NCBI RefSeq assembly: GCF_014284175.1
Contig: NZ_JACOGA010000009.1
Coordinates: 1-64,000, forward strand
From: Affinundibacterium flavidum
Lineage (GTDB): Bacteria; Pseudomonadota; Gammaproteobacteria; Burkholderiales; Burkholderiaceae_D
Reading direction: 5' to 3'
Length of the DNA stretch: 64,000 nt
Below the pieces are notes generated by a model. It did not search any database. It had not been told where the DNA came from and saw only the letters and a program-made list of their open reading frames with translations. The number at the start of each line of letters is the position of its first letter. The first letter of the stretch is position 1. Both the position numbers and the translations under genes were made by a program. Below are positions 1 to 8,969 of the stretch, piece by piece.

Positions 1-2
1 TT

Positions 3-335
<333 letters not shown>

Positions 336-361
336 CTCGGATAACAGTATCTACGCAAAAA

Positions 362-1672
362 TCACAGAGTAATAATAAATTTTGCACCGCCGCCGACGCT
401 TTGGGCGTAGCGCACAGTGCCGTTGTTGTTCTGTATCAGTTGACGTGTCAACGCTAGTCCTATGCCGCTGCCTTTTTCCTTGGTGGAGAAGAAGGGCGTG
501 AAGATGTGCGGCAAGTGTTCTTCATTGATGCCTTTGCCGTTATCGATGACTTCGATACTCAGTCGTGCGCCGTGCGTTAGTTTGGCGTGGATGTGTAAGC
601 TGGCTTGCACTATATCGTCAGTGGCATCGTAGGCATTCTGGATAAGATTGATAAGCGCTTGTTCAAGCTGCAGAGGATCGACGATGACTTCTATATTGTC
701 GGGATCGCATGTGAACGTCAATGTGCCGCCACGCTTCTTCCAATCTGGTGCGAACAAACTTTCTAACTGAGAAAATAATGTCGTGAGTAATACGCGTTTG
801 GGCTTGGCTGGTGCGAGGTTCGTCAGGTCGCGGGTGTGGTTGACGAAGTCCGACAATCCCGCGGCGCGGCGATGTATCGCTTCCAAGGCGCTCTGTAAAT
901 CTTGGTAAGTATTGGCGACCTGAACTTGTGAGAGATCCGGCGTAAATAAGTGTTGGTGGTTTGTCAGCTCTTCGCTAACGGTGCGAGACAGCGAGGCGAC
1001 CGGGGTAAGCGAATTGTTGATTTCATGTATCAGCACACGCAGTAGTTTTAGCCAGGCGTTTTGTGCTTCTAGTTGTAGCTCACTTTCGACAGGCATCAAG
1101 GCGATGAGTTGTTCAGTTTCGCCTTGTACGATAATTTGATTGCTGGAGGCCAGTGCACGTTCTATGCCGCGCTCCGTTTCGAATTCTATGAGTGCGCGTC
1201 CTTGTGGCTTTAATGATTGGAGAGTGCTTAAGAGCAGATCTTTTTCAAGGACTCTGCCTGGCGCGAGCAACCGGCGTGCATTAGTATTGAGTGCTTGTAC
1301 TGGCTTATCGCGTTTCAGCGAAAATAGCGCGATGGGCGCATGTTCTATGCGATTTTCAAAATGTGACTGGGTCGCTTGATCTGATTGACTTGTTCTATCT
1401 CCCGAAGGTAGGGCAGGTGTTTTTTCGATGATGGGGGTAAGACTCAGCCGTATGATTTTTTTGATGGTGACGAGCAATGTGATCACGCTGATGCTGGCGA
1501 GTAGCGCGCATAGTACCCAAGCTCTTGCCTGATCTGCTTCTGCCTTATTGGCATGTAATAAACCTGCCCAATAAGTAGCGAATCCAAATCCGCTTAATGC
1601 AAACACGGAAAATAGTTGTGCTGTTCTGCGTTGGCGCGTCTTACGTTTGCGTGCTTGGATATCAGAGACCAT
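362..1672 (-). CDS. Membrane sensor histidine kinase (NtrB/NtrY-like)
   Basis: This 436-residue inner-membrane kinase would autophosphorylate on His and pass the phosphate to the adjacent sigma-54 regulator. Two hydrophobic segments (about 19-40 and 51-72) anchor it. A short PAS-like stretch follows near EHAPIALFSL (about 110-118). The H box is LIHEINNSLTP with His216. The N box is ALINLIQNAYDAT, G1 is DNGKGI, and the F/G2 boxes are FTPFFSTKEKGSGIGLAL. The HEINN form of the H box is typical of kinases paired with NtrC-type regulators. Its start overlaps the end of the regulator gene by 11 bp, so the two are translated as one operon. The signal sensed is unknown. Confidence 0.92.
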   Translation of the reverse strand: MVSDIQARKRKTRQRRTAQLFSVFALSGFGFATYWAGLLHANKAEADQARAWVLCALLASISVITLLVTIKKIIRLSLTPIIEKTPALPSGDRTSQSDQATQSHFENRIEHAPIALFSLKRDKPVQALNTNARRLLAPGRVLEKDLLLSTLQSLKPQGRALIEFETERGIERALASSNQIIVQGETEQLIALMPVESELQLEAQNAWLKLLRVLIHEINNSLTPVASLSRTVSEELTNHQHLFTPDLSQVQVANTYQDLQSALEAIHRRAAGLSDFVNHTRDLTNLAPAKPKRVLLTTLFSQLESLFAPDWKKRGGTLTFTCDPDNIEVIVDPLQLEQALINLIQNAYDATDDIVQASLHIHAKLTHGARLSIEVIDNGKGINEEHLPHIFTPFFSTKEKGSGIGLALTRQLIQNNNGTVRYAQSVGGGAKFIITL

Positions 1673-2996
1673 GTTTTTCGAGTTTTCGATACAGTGCTGC
1701 CCGGCTTAGGCCCAGTAGTTTGGCTGCCGCGCTCATATTGCCTGTGGTTTGGTTTAACGCGCTTTGTATCGTATTTTTTTCAATGACTTCTAAGCTAAGT
1801 TGTTCGGTTTGTTTGCTAGCGTTGTTGGAGGATTGGCTGTTATCGAATATCACCCCAAAGTCTTGAAGTTGATAGCTGCTTTCTATTCCTAATATGACAG
1901 CACGTTCACAGGCATGTTTGAGTTCGCGAATATTGCCTTTCCATGCATGTTGGCAAAGTTGTTGAATAAGGCTAGCGCTGAGTTGACGTGCTGGCTTTTG
2001 ATAAGCCTGCTGATAATGCTGGAGATAGTGCTCCAGTAAAAGTGGAATATCTTCGGCGTGTTCGCGCAAGGCGGGTACGCGCAGAACTATGGTGTTTAAG
2101 CGAAACAGTAAGTCGGTGCGAAAACGTGTTGGGTCATAGAGTTCAGTTTCTGAGAGATTGGTGGCCGACACGACACGCACCTGGATTTTCTCGGATTGGT
2201 TGCTGCCTATCGGTGTTACCTCACGGCGTTCTAATGCGGTGAGTAATTTCGCTTGTCCCGCTAAGGGAAGATTACCGATTTCATCCAGAAAAATCACACC
2301 ACCTCGGGCGGCTTGAAAGCGCCCTTGCTTGTCGCTGCGGGCATCGGTGAACGCACCTTTTTTGTAGCCAAACAATTCCGACTCTAACGTCGACTCGGCC
2401 AGCGCACCCATATCGACTGCCAGGAACGGTGCTTGTTTGCGTGGGGATCCCTGATGTAGGGCTTGCGCTACTAGCTCTTTGCCGACGCCGTTTTCTCCCA
2501 GAATCAAGACATTGGCTTCCGTTGGTGCGACGTTATTGATCATATTGCGCAAGGCTTGCATCGCGCTTGAGGAGCCTAATAATTTGCCGCATGCGTCGGT
2601 ATTCTGCACAGGTGCTTGGTGCAGGATACCACTGACAGTCGCGACCAGGCGCGCGTTATCCCAAGGTTTCGTGATGAAGTCGGTGGCACCCAGTTTCAAA
2701 GCAGCGACCGCTAGCGGTACATCGGCATAAGCAGTCATTGCAATGACTTTGCATTTTGGGTGGTGTTCGTGTAACCACTTGAGCAGAGCTAGACCTTCTT
2801 TGCCGTCGGTGTAGCCTTTGGTAAAGTTGAAATCCAAAAGCACGCAGTCGGGCTGATAGTGCTGTAGAAGTTCGCATGCCGCTTCTGGTGAATGCGCGAC
2901 ACGGACTTCAGCATAATGTCTTTGAAGCAGAAGCCGCGCTGCAGTTGCGACATCGAAGTCGTCATCTATGACGAGTAGTTTGGCAGTATGCAGCAT
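1662..2996 (-). CDS. Sigma-54-dependent NtrC-family response regulator
   Basis: The domains are a receiver, an AAA+ module and a Fis-type HTH (444 residues). The receiver has the acidic pocket D11-D13, phospho-acceptor D55 in VLLDF and the lysine in ITKPW. The AAA+ domain has Walker A GENGVGKE and Walker B IFLDEIGN. The sigma-54 contact loop reads GAFTDA instead of the canonical GAFTGA. The C-terminal HTH is in NMSAAAKLLGLSRAALYRKL. Phosphorylation should drive oligomerisation and remodelling of RNA polymerase bound at -24/-12 promoters. It is the first gene of the operon with the kinase just downstream. Its targets cannot be read from this window. Confidence 0.93.
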   Translation of the reverse strand: MLHTAKLLVIDDDFDVATAARLLLQRHYAEVRVAHSPEAACELLQHYQPDCVLLDFNFTKGYTDGKEGLALLKWLHEHHPKCKVIAMTAYADVPLAVAALKLGATDFITKPWDNARLVATVSGILHQAPVQNTDACGKLLGSSSAMQALRNMINNVAPTEANVLILGENGVGKELVAQALHQGSPRKQAPFLAVDMGALAESTLESELFGYKKGAFTDARSDKQGRFQAARGGVIFLDEIGNLPLAGQAKLLTALERREVTPIGSNQSEKIQVRVVSATNLSETELYDPTRFRTDLLFRLNTIVLRVPALREHAEDIPLLLEHYLQHYQQAYQKPARQLSASLIQQLCQHAWKGNIRELKHACERAVILGIESSYQLQDFGVIFDNSQSSNNASKQTEQLSLEVIEKNTIQSALNQTTGNMSAAAKLLGLSRAALYRKLEKHGL

Positions 2997-3472
2997 GGAG
3001 GAGGGGCTTTAAAGTCAAAGCGGCATTCTATCGTTGCGCGATGCATGCGACAAGGCGCTTCTTTTGTTGCGCCTTGGTCTGCCAAGTCAAAAAGCAAATT
3101 ATTTGGATTTACGCAGTTGTGCTAACTTCTTTTCGGTTTCAGATAATTTGCTGAAATTCAATGATTTTTTAAAGGCGATGATGGCTTTCTCTTTGGTGAT
3201 TGATACGGGATATTCATTCTGAAAACGCTAGATAGTGGTTGAGGTAATATTTTGGATATTTCGTATGTTTTCCAATTTTTAGATATTTCTGAATTAAAGT
3301 TGGGCTTCACTTCGTTCAGCGCCAACCTACACATGTTAGTCATGTAATTGAATCTCAGGCATTGCTTAATCTCAGGTAGTAGCAAATCGCATCGCTTTCA
3401 AATTTTTGCTACATTTGCACATTTTTCCTACATAAATATGCGCTAATCTGCCTATATTACTGATAGTATTCT
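2997..3472. other. Intergenic region between divergent regulator and HipA-like genes
   Basis: There is no convincing gene here; the short open frames are not supported. The right half is AT-rich, as expected for promoters. A weak hairpin (arms GTTGG at 3299-3303 and CCAAC at 3322-3326) resembles dispersed intergenic hairpins but has no T-tract. The regulator promoter should read leftward and the HipA-like promoter rightward from this gap. Confidence 0.5.
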
Positions 3473-3478
3473 GTGCAT

Positions 3479-4783
3479 ATGAATCCATTAACCTGTACAT
3501 TACAGTTGTTTATCGATGGCGCATGGCGTGATGCTGCTGCGCTTGATTTGACTGGCGACCCCGCGCTAGGGATGGCTGCGTCTACCTATTTGATCTACTT
3601 GCCTGAGTATGCGTTGCCGTATTGGGAGAGATCAGACGCTGCCGCCTTATCTGTGAATGTGCCAGTTGATTTGCGTAGTTATCCGGGCGAGGCTTGGCCA
3701 GCTTTTTTGGTTGACTTGCTGCCGCAAGGCTACGGCCGGGCCGAGTTGTTGAAGCAATTGGCGCGGAGCGAAACAGCAGGGCCTGCGGCAGACTGGGCTT
3801 TGCTCTGTGCAGGTGCAGGTAATCCTATTGGAAATATCCGAATTAAGGAGGCGCATAAGTGGATTGCTGCGCGTAGTGGTCAAAACTTCGATGCCAATAT
3901 GCGTGGTTTTACCATGGCGGAGATCGCATCTAGAGCTGGTGATTTTAATGAATACCTCGCCCAGCACGGGCTATTTTTAGCGGGGTCTTCTGGCATACAA
4001 GGTGAGTGGCCAAAGATCTTGTTGACCCGTGCACATGATGGGCTGTACTACCTTGATCACACCTTGCCTGACGAGCTAGCACAGGCGCACTTTATTGTGA
4101 AGTTTGGTCGAGGCCGTGACCTCGCTTTAGCAAATATTTTGCGTTTGGAAGCGCCGTATATGCAATTGGCAAAGCGATTGGGATTGCATGTCCATGCCGA
4201 ATTGAGTTTGTGTGAACGTGCTTTGTTCATACCGCGTTTTGACCGCGAGCTGCAAAATGGAAAAGTGTTACGTCACGCCCAAGAGAGTATTGCATCGCTT
4301 TGCGGTGTCAATGGATTTGGTAAGCTGCCTTCGCACAATGAAGTCTGTCGTCAGTTAGCTAAAGTCGCCAGCGATCCCATGAAAGACATTATCGAGTACA
4401 TCAAGCGTGATATTGCCAATATTGCGCTGGGCAATAAAGATAATCATGGGCGTAACACAGCAATACAACGCCGACATGATGGCACGATATCCCTGACACC
4501 TTTATTTGATTTCGCGCCTATGCATTTACATCCCGATGGCATCGCAAGGCGTATACGTTGGCAACAAGATGATGATGGTTTGCCCAATTGGGCGAGCGCC
4601 ATACATCAGGCTTGTGATGCGACAGAGTTAGATTTCAATACAGTGAAAAATGGCGTTCAGATGTTGGTGGAGCCTCTTTCAACGCTGTTTGCGGATGCCT
4701 TGTCTTTAGGTATAGAGGAAGAATTTATCAGACCATTTGAAAAGACGATAGCGAATGTTCGATCACAATTGGAGGGATTGTAG
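3479..4783 (+). CDS. HipA-like serine/threonine kinase (type II toxin-antitoxin family)
   Basis: The protein has about 435 residues, close to HipA length. It has an N-terminal HipA_N-like part (to about 125) and a kinase-like C-terminal part. SGIQGEWPK near residue 172 corresponds to the conserved Gly-Val-Gln-Pro-Lys loop of HipA. LGNKDNHGRN near 320 is the catalytic loop, and LFDFAPM near 345 supplies the metal-binding Asp. Family members phosphorylate a tRNA synthetase or another target and cause growth arrest. I prefer the ATG at 3479 over the GTG at 3473; neither has a clear Shine-Dalgarno site. The HTH partner follows with no gap, so the gene order is reversed relative to classical hipBA. 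The EW insertion in the conserved loop is divergent. Confidence 0.85.
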   Translation: MNPLTCTLQLFIDGAWRDAAALDLTGDPALGMAASTYLIYLPEYALPYWERSDAAALSVNVPVDLRSYPGEAWPAFLVDLLPQGYGRAELLKQLARSETAGPAADWALLCAGAGNPIGNIRIKEAHKWIAARSGQNFDANMRGFTMAEIASRAGDFNEYLAQHGLFLAGSSGIQGEWPKILLTRAHDGLYYLDHTLPDELAQAHFIVKFGRGRDLALANILRLEAPYMQLAKRLGLHVHAELSLCERALFIPRFDRELQNGKVLRHAQESIASLCGVNGFGKLPSHNEVCRQLAKVASDPMKDIIEYIKRDIANIALGNKDNHGRNTAIQRRHDGTISLTPLFDFAPMHLHPDGIARRIRWQQDDDGLPNWASAIHQACDATELDFNTVKNGVQMLVEPLSTLFADALSLGIEEEFIRPFEKTIANVRSQLEGL

Positions 4784-5074
4784 ATGGATAAACGTTTTAT
4801 TCCATTGTCGCCCGCCGAGGCAATACAAGCGCGGCGTGCTTTGACCGAGGAGCTTGCCGCAGATCCCGGTATGCCCATCCCCGCAGTCATCAAAAAGATA
4901 CGCACCAGCTTACGTTTTACTATCGCCGAGTATGCAAAATTATGTGGCGTGTCGGCACGTACATTGCAAGACATTGAACGCGAAGTATCAAGTCCGAGCT
5001 TAGCCACAGTAGAAAAACTTTTGCGTCCTATGGGCATGGTGCTTAGCGTCGCGCCTAAGTCGAGTTCGCGCTGA
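4784..5074 (+). CDS. Small HTH (Xre-type) protein, probable antitoxin/repressor
   Basis: This 96-residue protein has an Xre-like helix-turn-helix in its second half: FTIAEYAKLCGVSARTL, then IEREVSSPSLATVEKLLRPMG. An N-terminal extension of about 45 residues precedes it. The ATG follows the TAG of the HipA-like gene directly, with a strong GGAGGG 8-13 bp upstream inside the end of that gene, so expression is coupled. HipB-type antitoxins bind both their kinase and an operator. That role is inferred from position and fold class, not from close similarity to HipB. Confidence 0.8.
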   Translation: MDKRFIPLSPAEAIQARRALTEELAADPGMPIPAVIKKIRTSLRFTIAEYAKLCGVSARTLQDIEREVSSPSLATVEKLLRPMGMVLSVAPKSSSR

Positions 5075-5146
5075 GATCATCTGAAAACAAGCTGTATGTG
5101 ATGCAAGCATCGGTCTTTTATTTCATACGCCAAGTTCAAATCCACG

Positions 5147-6229
5147 CTACTTTTTCGTCAGAGCAATCACCACCATCACAGCAACAAACGCTAACAAAAC
5201 CGCACCTGCAATTTTCCAGTACGAGTAAGGACGTTCCCCCTGTACTTCACCCGTTTGTCCATTCACCAAAAAGCGATAAGTCTTTTCGCCGTATTTGTAG
5301 GACGATAGCCAGATCGGTAGCAAGATGTGTTTGAAACTGATGTTGGAATAGCGTGGCTGCATAGACGTAATACGTTGATGGTCACCGCCTATGTCGCGGC
5401 AGATGGCGTTGCGTATGGCGTCTTCCATGATGGTTCTGGCATCGACGAAGCCCGGTTCTAGGGCGACTTGATATGCTTCGACTGTAAAGCCGGAAACGTA
5501 GTCGTCGCGATAGCCTTGTAGCTTATTGAGATTCCATGGCGCCAGATTGTCGGCGTATTGTTTCGGTAGAGTTTTGGAGGCGATGACTAAGACATCGTCG
5601 AAACTGACTTGCACTTCACCTGCGGCTGGGTACCAATCCGTTTTGGTGACTTGGCGTGTTTTGGTTTCGCCATCTTGTACATAGGTTTCGGTGACGGTGT
5701 AATCGACGCCGCGTTGTCCTTGATACGTGGTGTCAGAATCGGCGTCGTAAGTCCAATACGGCGTATAGATACCCTTTAAGCCACGTTCGGCACGATAAGC
5801 ACGTTTGAGTGCGTTGGGAGCAAACCATAAACCACTGACCCAGTCGCTGAATTTTGTGCGGGCATCGCTTTCTTTGATGTCGAACGGAGCGATGGCCTTG
5901 GGTTGAATTTGACGTTTTGCGTAAGCGTTGGCGGCGATCATTGGTGCTGCGCAAAATGGACAGCGATCTGAGACAATATTTTGTGCAAACTGCGATTGCG
6001 CACCACAAGCTGTGCATTTGACGGTTTGCTGTTCTAGTACCGCTTCGTTACCTGCTTGCTTGCTGAGGTAAGCTTGATAATCCAATTCTTCATACGCAAT
6101 TGCCTGCGCGACCTCATCGGCTTCGATTTGATTCTGATTGCCGCAGTACGGACATTTGAGTGCCAATTGGCCGGGAGCAAATTCAAGTTTGGCACCGCAT
6201 TGAGTGCAAGGGTATGTTTTGGTTGTCAC
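5147..6229 (-). CDS. Zinc-ribbon membrane protein (YdjG-like, often mis-named primosomal protein N'-like)
   Basis: The N-terminus has two CxxC pairs forming one zinc ribbon (YPCTQCGAKLEF, then LKCPYCGNQNQ) and a second ribbon in VKCTACGAQ/DRCPFCAAP. A beta-rich central domain follows (with TPYWTYDADSDTTY), then a C-terminal membrane helix at IAGAVLLAFVAVMVVIAL. There is no helicase motif, so the name primosomal protein is misleading. I chose the GTG at 6229, just before TTKTYPCTQC, because a longer frame from 6274 would run through the palindrome at 6267-6303. It lies downstream of the SPFH gene. The pair recalls Bacillus YdjG and YdjI, which act at the membrane with a PspA protein; I see no PspA here. 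Confidence 0.75.
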   Translation of the reverse strand: MTTKTYPCTQCGAKLEFAPGQLALKCPYCGNQNQIEADEVAQAIAYEELDYQAYLSKQAGNEAVLEQQTVKCTACGAQSQFAQNIVSDRCPFCAAPMIAANAYAKRQIQPKAIAPFDIKESDARTKFSDWVSGLWFAPNALKRAYRAERGLKGIYTPYWTYDADSDTTYQGQRGVDYTVTETYVQDGETKTRQVTKTDWYPAAGEVQVSFDDVLVIASKTLPKQYADNLAPWNLNKLQGYRDDYVSGFTVEAYQVALEPGFVDARTIMEDAIRNAICRDIGGDHQRITSMQPRYSNISFKHILLPIWLSSYKYGEKTYRFLVNGQTGEVQGERPYSYWKIAGAVLLAFVAVMVVIALTKK

Positions 6230-6266
6230 AAGCTGGTCCAAGAGACGATGGCGGTATGGTGGAGTT

Positions 6267-6303
6267 GATCTCACATCGGCAAATACGCCGCCGATGTGAG
6301 ATC
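6267..6303 (-). terminator. Perfect 14-bp hairpin between two co-directional genes
   Basis: The arms are GATCTCACATCGGC (6267-6280) and its exact complement (6290-6303), with a 9-nt loop. It begins 14 bp after the SPFH stop codon. There is no T-tract on either strand, so it may attenuate transcription or protect mRNA rather than act as a classical terminator. Confidence 0.6.
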
Positions 6304-6316
6304 AGTTAGATCGTAT

Positions 6317-7438
6317 TTATTGTGGCGGCAGTGGTGGTGGCAAGGCGGCAAACAGATCTTGCAAATCTGTTTGTTCGCTCGCTTTGACCCAGCCTGCCAT
6401 GCCCTGACGCCAAACCAGGCTATCGCGTGTCAAGCTGCCATTGACGACTTGTGCTTGTAAAGCAGCGCGCTCAAAAGGGCCTGCTTGTGCACCGTTGATG
6501 GCGACGAAGTAAGGCGTTGCTCCCGGTAATGGTGGTGGCGTCGCACCCGTAGCTGCAGGCGCTGAATTGTTTGCGGCAAACAGGTTTCCCATACTTTGAT
6601 TTAACATGCCACCCACGCCAACCCCCATCATCGCGCCAGCCATGCCGGGGTTTTGCGCTGCATCGCGCAGCGCTTGTGCACCTTGATATTGGGCGAACTG
6701 TTGCATATTGCCGATGGCGCGCATCGCACCTTGTTGATCAATGGCTTTTTCAACTTCTTCTGGTAGGCCGATGTCTTGTACCTGCACTTCACACAGTTCT
6801 AAGCCGTATTGCTCAAAATCGCCAGCAATTTTTTCTTGTATGCGCTGACCAACGACGCTGACTTTACCTTCTAAGTCAATGACGGGCACGCCGATTTCAG
6901 GCATGACTTCTTTAATCCGTAATCCAATTTTGCCGCGCAGATTTTCTTCTATGTCTTGAATGGTGAAATCTGCCTGAGTGCCGACTAACTCCAGCAACAC
7001 CGTTTTTGCATCGCGAATGCGCAAACCATAAATACCAAATGCAGTCACACGTACCACGCCAAATTCAGGATCGCGCATGGTTGCCGGACCCGCGGTACCC
7101 CATTTTAAATTCGTAAAGCGTGTGGTTTTGAAGAAGTAAACTTCGGCTTTGAATGGACTATTAAAACCATATTTCCAGCCTTTGATCGTGCTGAGCAAGG
7201 GCATGTTTTCAGTGCTTAGTTCGTACATGCCTGGCATGAATACATCGGCTACTTGTCCTTTACCCATCTGGCCTTCATTGACCATGATCGCAACCTGACC
7301 TTCTCGCACGGTGAGTTTTGCGCCCATCTTGATTTCGTTTTGGTAACGTTCAAAGCGATGCACCATCACATTGGGATTGTCGTCTAGCCATTCGATGATA
7401 TCGATGAATTCATTACTTAATTTATTCCACAGTCCCAT
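6317..7438 (-). CDS. SPFH-domain protein with C-terminal GYF_2 domain (YdjI-like, virion core protein family)
   Basis: The protein has 373 residues. The SPFH/band-7-like part spans about 20-240 (MVHRFERYQNEIKMGAKLTV, then QVAIMVNEGQ, then FMPGMYELSTENMP) and is followed by the Gly/Met-rich linker AGAMMGVGVGGMLNQ. The last about 70 residues form a GYF_2 domain (YFVAINGAQAGPF, SLVWRQGMAGWVKA), ending in the proline-rich LPPPLPPQ. SPFH proteins assemble at membranes as scaffolds, and GYF domains usually bind proline-rich peptides. No transmembrane helix is evident. It is the first gene of a two-gene operon with the zinc-ribbon membrane protein. Roles in membrane stress are known for the Bacillus counterpart and only inferred here. 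Confidence 0.85.
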   Translation of the reverse strand: MGLWNKLSNEFIDIIEWLDDNPNVMVHRFERYQNEIKMGAKLTVREGQVAIMVNEGQMGKGQVADVFMPGMYELSTENMPLLSTIKGWKYGFNSPFKAEVYFFKTTRFTNLKWGTAGPATMRDPEFGVVRVTAFGIYGLRIRDAKTVLLELVGTQADFTIQDIEENLRGKIGLRIKEVMPEIGVPVIDLEGKVSVVGQRIQEKIAGDFEQYGLELCEVQVQDIGLPEEVEKAIDQQGAMRAIGNMQQFAQYQGAQALRDAAQNPGMAGAMMGVGVGGMLNQSMGNLFAANNSAPAATGATPPPLPGATPYFVAINGAQAGPFERAALQAQVVNGSLTRDSLVWRQGMAGWVKASEQTDLQDLFAALPPPLPPQ

Positions 7439-7782
7439 AGCGTGCTCCCATTCAATTAGTCTTGCAGTGAAATTGACCTTGCTGTCTTAGTGCACCAAAA
7501 TTAATCGCGTAATGCAATTAATTTGCACAATAAGCTGTCCAACAATTTAGTATTGACTATTTGGCACAATATCACAAGTGGCATGTCTGAATTTTTGTGG
7601 TGGTTTTTTTGCTGGGATTGAACTACTGACCACATGATGTTGCTCGCGAAGCTCTCATTCAGTAGTCAAGCTAGGCGGTCAATATCGACGGTCAATTTAG
7701 CATCTTGCATGGTAGTATTTGCATGCTTAAGTTAACAGCTTCATGACGACTATAAAGATCTGAATAAATTGGCATTCCATCT
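7439..7782. other. Intergenic region with divergent promoters
   Basis: Nothing gene-like is visible. A short direct repeat (GCGGTCAATATCGA and ACGGTCAATTTAG, about 7674-7700) is the only structure noted. The region should hold the promoters of the SPFH gene (leftward) and the TIMP-like gene (rightward). Confidence 0.4.
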
Positions 7783-8217
7783 ATGAAACATATCTTCGCG
7801 CGACTGTTTTTGCTTGTGAGTTCTGGTTTGACTCAGCTCGCAGTTGCCTGCTCATGTCCAAGTACTGTGCCGACGGAGCAACAAGCGGTAGACTCCTTTT
7901 TACAAGATGCCAGTCTGGTGTTTGTTGGAAAAGTCAGTGCTAGCATGTTGCCATCTTTGAGACAGGCAAAACGTAGTTTTCGCTTTGATGTACAGGAAAA
8001 TTTTAAGGGTGCAACGAGTTCTTCTGTGGTTGTATTTTCAGCTTTGAGTAGTGCAGAATGCGGTACAACTGTTGCGCCAGGTAAGACTTATTTGGTAGTC
8101 GCGTATGGGCCAGCAAACGAAGCCTTGATTCGTGCATGTGAGCGTCCGGCAGAAATTGAATTTGTCAGTGCGCGTTTAGCGATTCTGCGTGAACGCCGCG
8201 CCCGTCGTAATTTTTGA
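7783..8217 (+). CDS. Secreted TIMP/NTR-like protein
   Basis: This 144-residue protein has a signal peptide (KHIFARLFLLVSSGLTQLAVA) and a mature chain starting with CSCP. The Cys-x-Cys at the mature N-terminus, one later Cys in SSAECGTTVAPGKTYLVVAY and another in IRACERP match bacterial proteins with a netrin/TIMP-like OB fold (F.VQENFKGA is the usual strand). The target is unknown and metalloprotease inhibition is unproven in bacteria. It could also be read as a lipoprotein, but LAVAC is a poor lipobox. It stands alone. Confidence 0.72.
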   Translation: MKHIFARLFLLVSSGLTQLAVACSCPSTVPTEQQAVDSFLQDASLVFVGKVSASMLPSLRQAKRSFRFDVQENFKGATSSSVVVFSALSSAECGTTVAPGKTYLVVAYGPANEALIRACERPAEIEFVSARLAILRERRARRNF

Positions 8218-8321
8218 GATGAGTAATGCGCATTGGACAATATGTATTGTCTGATCCTAGATCTCCAGAATAATTTTCATCGATAGAGTGTTTTGTACAG
8301 TTCGCTTTTAATCAGCAAATC

Positions 8322-8843
8322 ATGATGAGCCTATTTGATATACGCCCCATGCAACTCAAGGATATGGATAGTGTGCTGCAAATTCAAGCGGCATGCTATA
8401 GCGGTGATATTCCCGAATCCGTCGGCTCCTTAAGTGCCAAGCTAAGCGCAGCACCACGCAGTTGCTTTGTTGCGACCGCAGAAGAGGAAGTGATCGCTTA
8501 TCTGATTGCGATCCCTTGGATCTCGTCCGCACCGCCGGAACTCAATGCGCCAGAATGTCATATTCCCGCTGATGCAGATTGTTTGTATTTACATGATTTG
8601 TCGGTGCATCCGAATGCGCGCAAATCAGGTGTCGGCCGACTGTTAATCGAATGTTTTTTCGCTCGTTGCGCGCAATGGCAATACGCGCAGGCTTGTCTGG
8701 TGGCTGTACAAAATTCTGCTGGCTACTGGCGACGGTTTGGTTTTCAACCCGCACCAGAATCGACGGCGCTGACAGAAAAACTGGCGAGCTATCCTGCGGA
8801 TGCTGAATTTCTGGTTTATAAAATGCATGGCGCGTATCACTGA
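8322..8843 (+). CDS. GNAT-family N-acetyltransferase
   Basis: This 173-residue acetyl-CoA-dependent acyltransferase fold has motif A in LYLHDLSVHPNARKSGVGRLL, where the R/K-x-x-G-x-G pyrophosphate loop is RKSGVG. Motif B is around SAGYWRRFGFQPAP. It begins with two adjacent ATGs (8322 and 8325). The substrate cannot be predicted. It is a monocistronic-looking gene upstream of the guanidine riboswitch. Confidence 0.88.
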   Translation: MMSLFDIRPMQLKDMDSVLQIQAACYSGDIPESVGSLSAKLSAAPRSCFVATAEEEVIAYLIAIPWISSAPPELNAPECHIPADADCLYLHDLSVHPNARKSGVGRLLIECFFARCAQWQYAQACLVAVQNSAGYWRRFGFQPAPESTALTEKLASYPADAEFLVYKMHGAYH

Positions 8844-8898
8844 ACGATAACGGCTCTGTATATCAATAAAGTAGACACATACGGAATAGCTAATGTGT

Positions 8899-8947
8899 CC
8901 CAGTCTGGACGACCAGCTGGTATGACTTTGCGCAGGGACGACCCTGC
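8899..8947 (+). promoter_or_regulatory. Guanidine-II riboswitch (mini-ykkC)
   Basis: Two adjacent hairpins each carry an ACGA tetraloop. The first has stem CTGG/CCAG around loop 8909-8912, extended outward by CCAG/CTGG past a one-base bulge. The second has stem GCAGGG/CCCTGC around loop 8938-8941. Paired stems with ACGR loops define the guanidine-II class. In that class the loops bind guanidinium and dimerise, freeing the ribosome-binding site. Here AAGGA (8959-8963) lies just downstream and the ATG of an SMR exporter is at 8970, the expected arrangement. Confidence 0.93.
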
Positions 8948-8969
8948 AACAAAACTCTAAGGAAGTAAT

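Noticed and set aside
5147..6229. Primosomal protein N' helicase
   Set aside because: Only zinc ribbons are shared; there is no Walker A/B or helicase motif, and a membrane helix is present.
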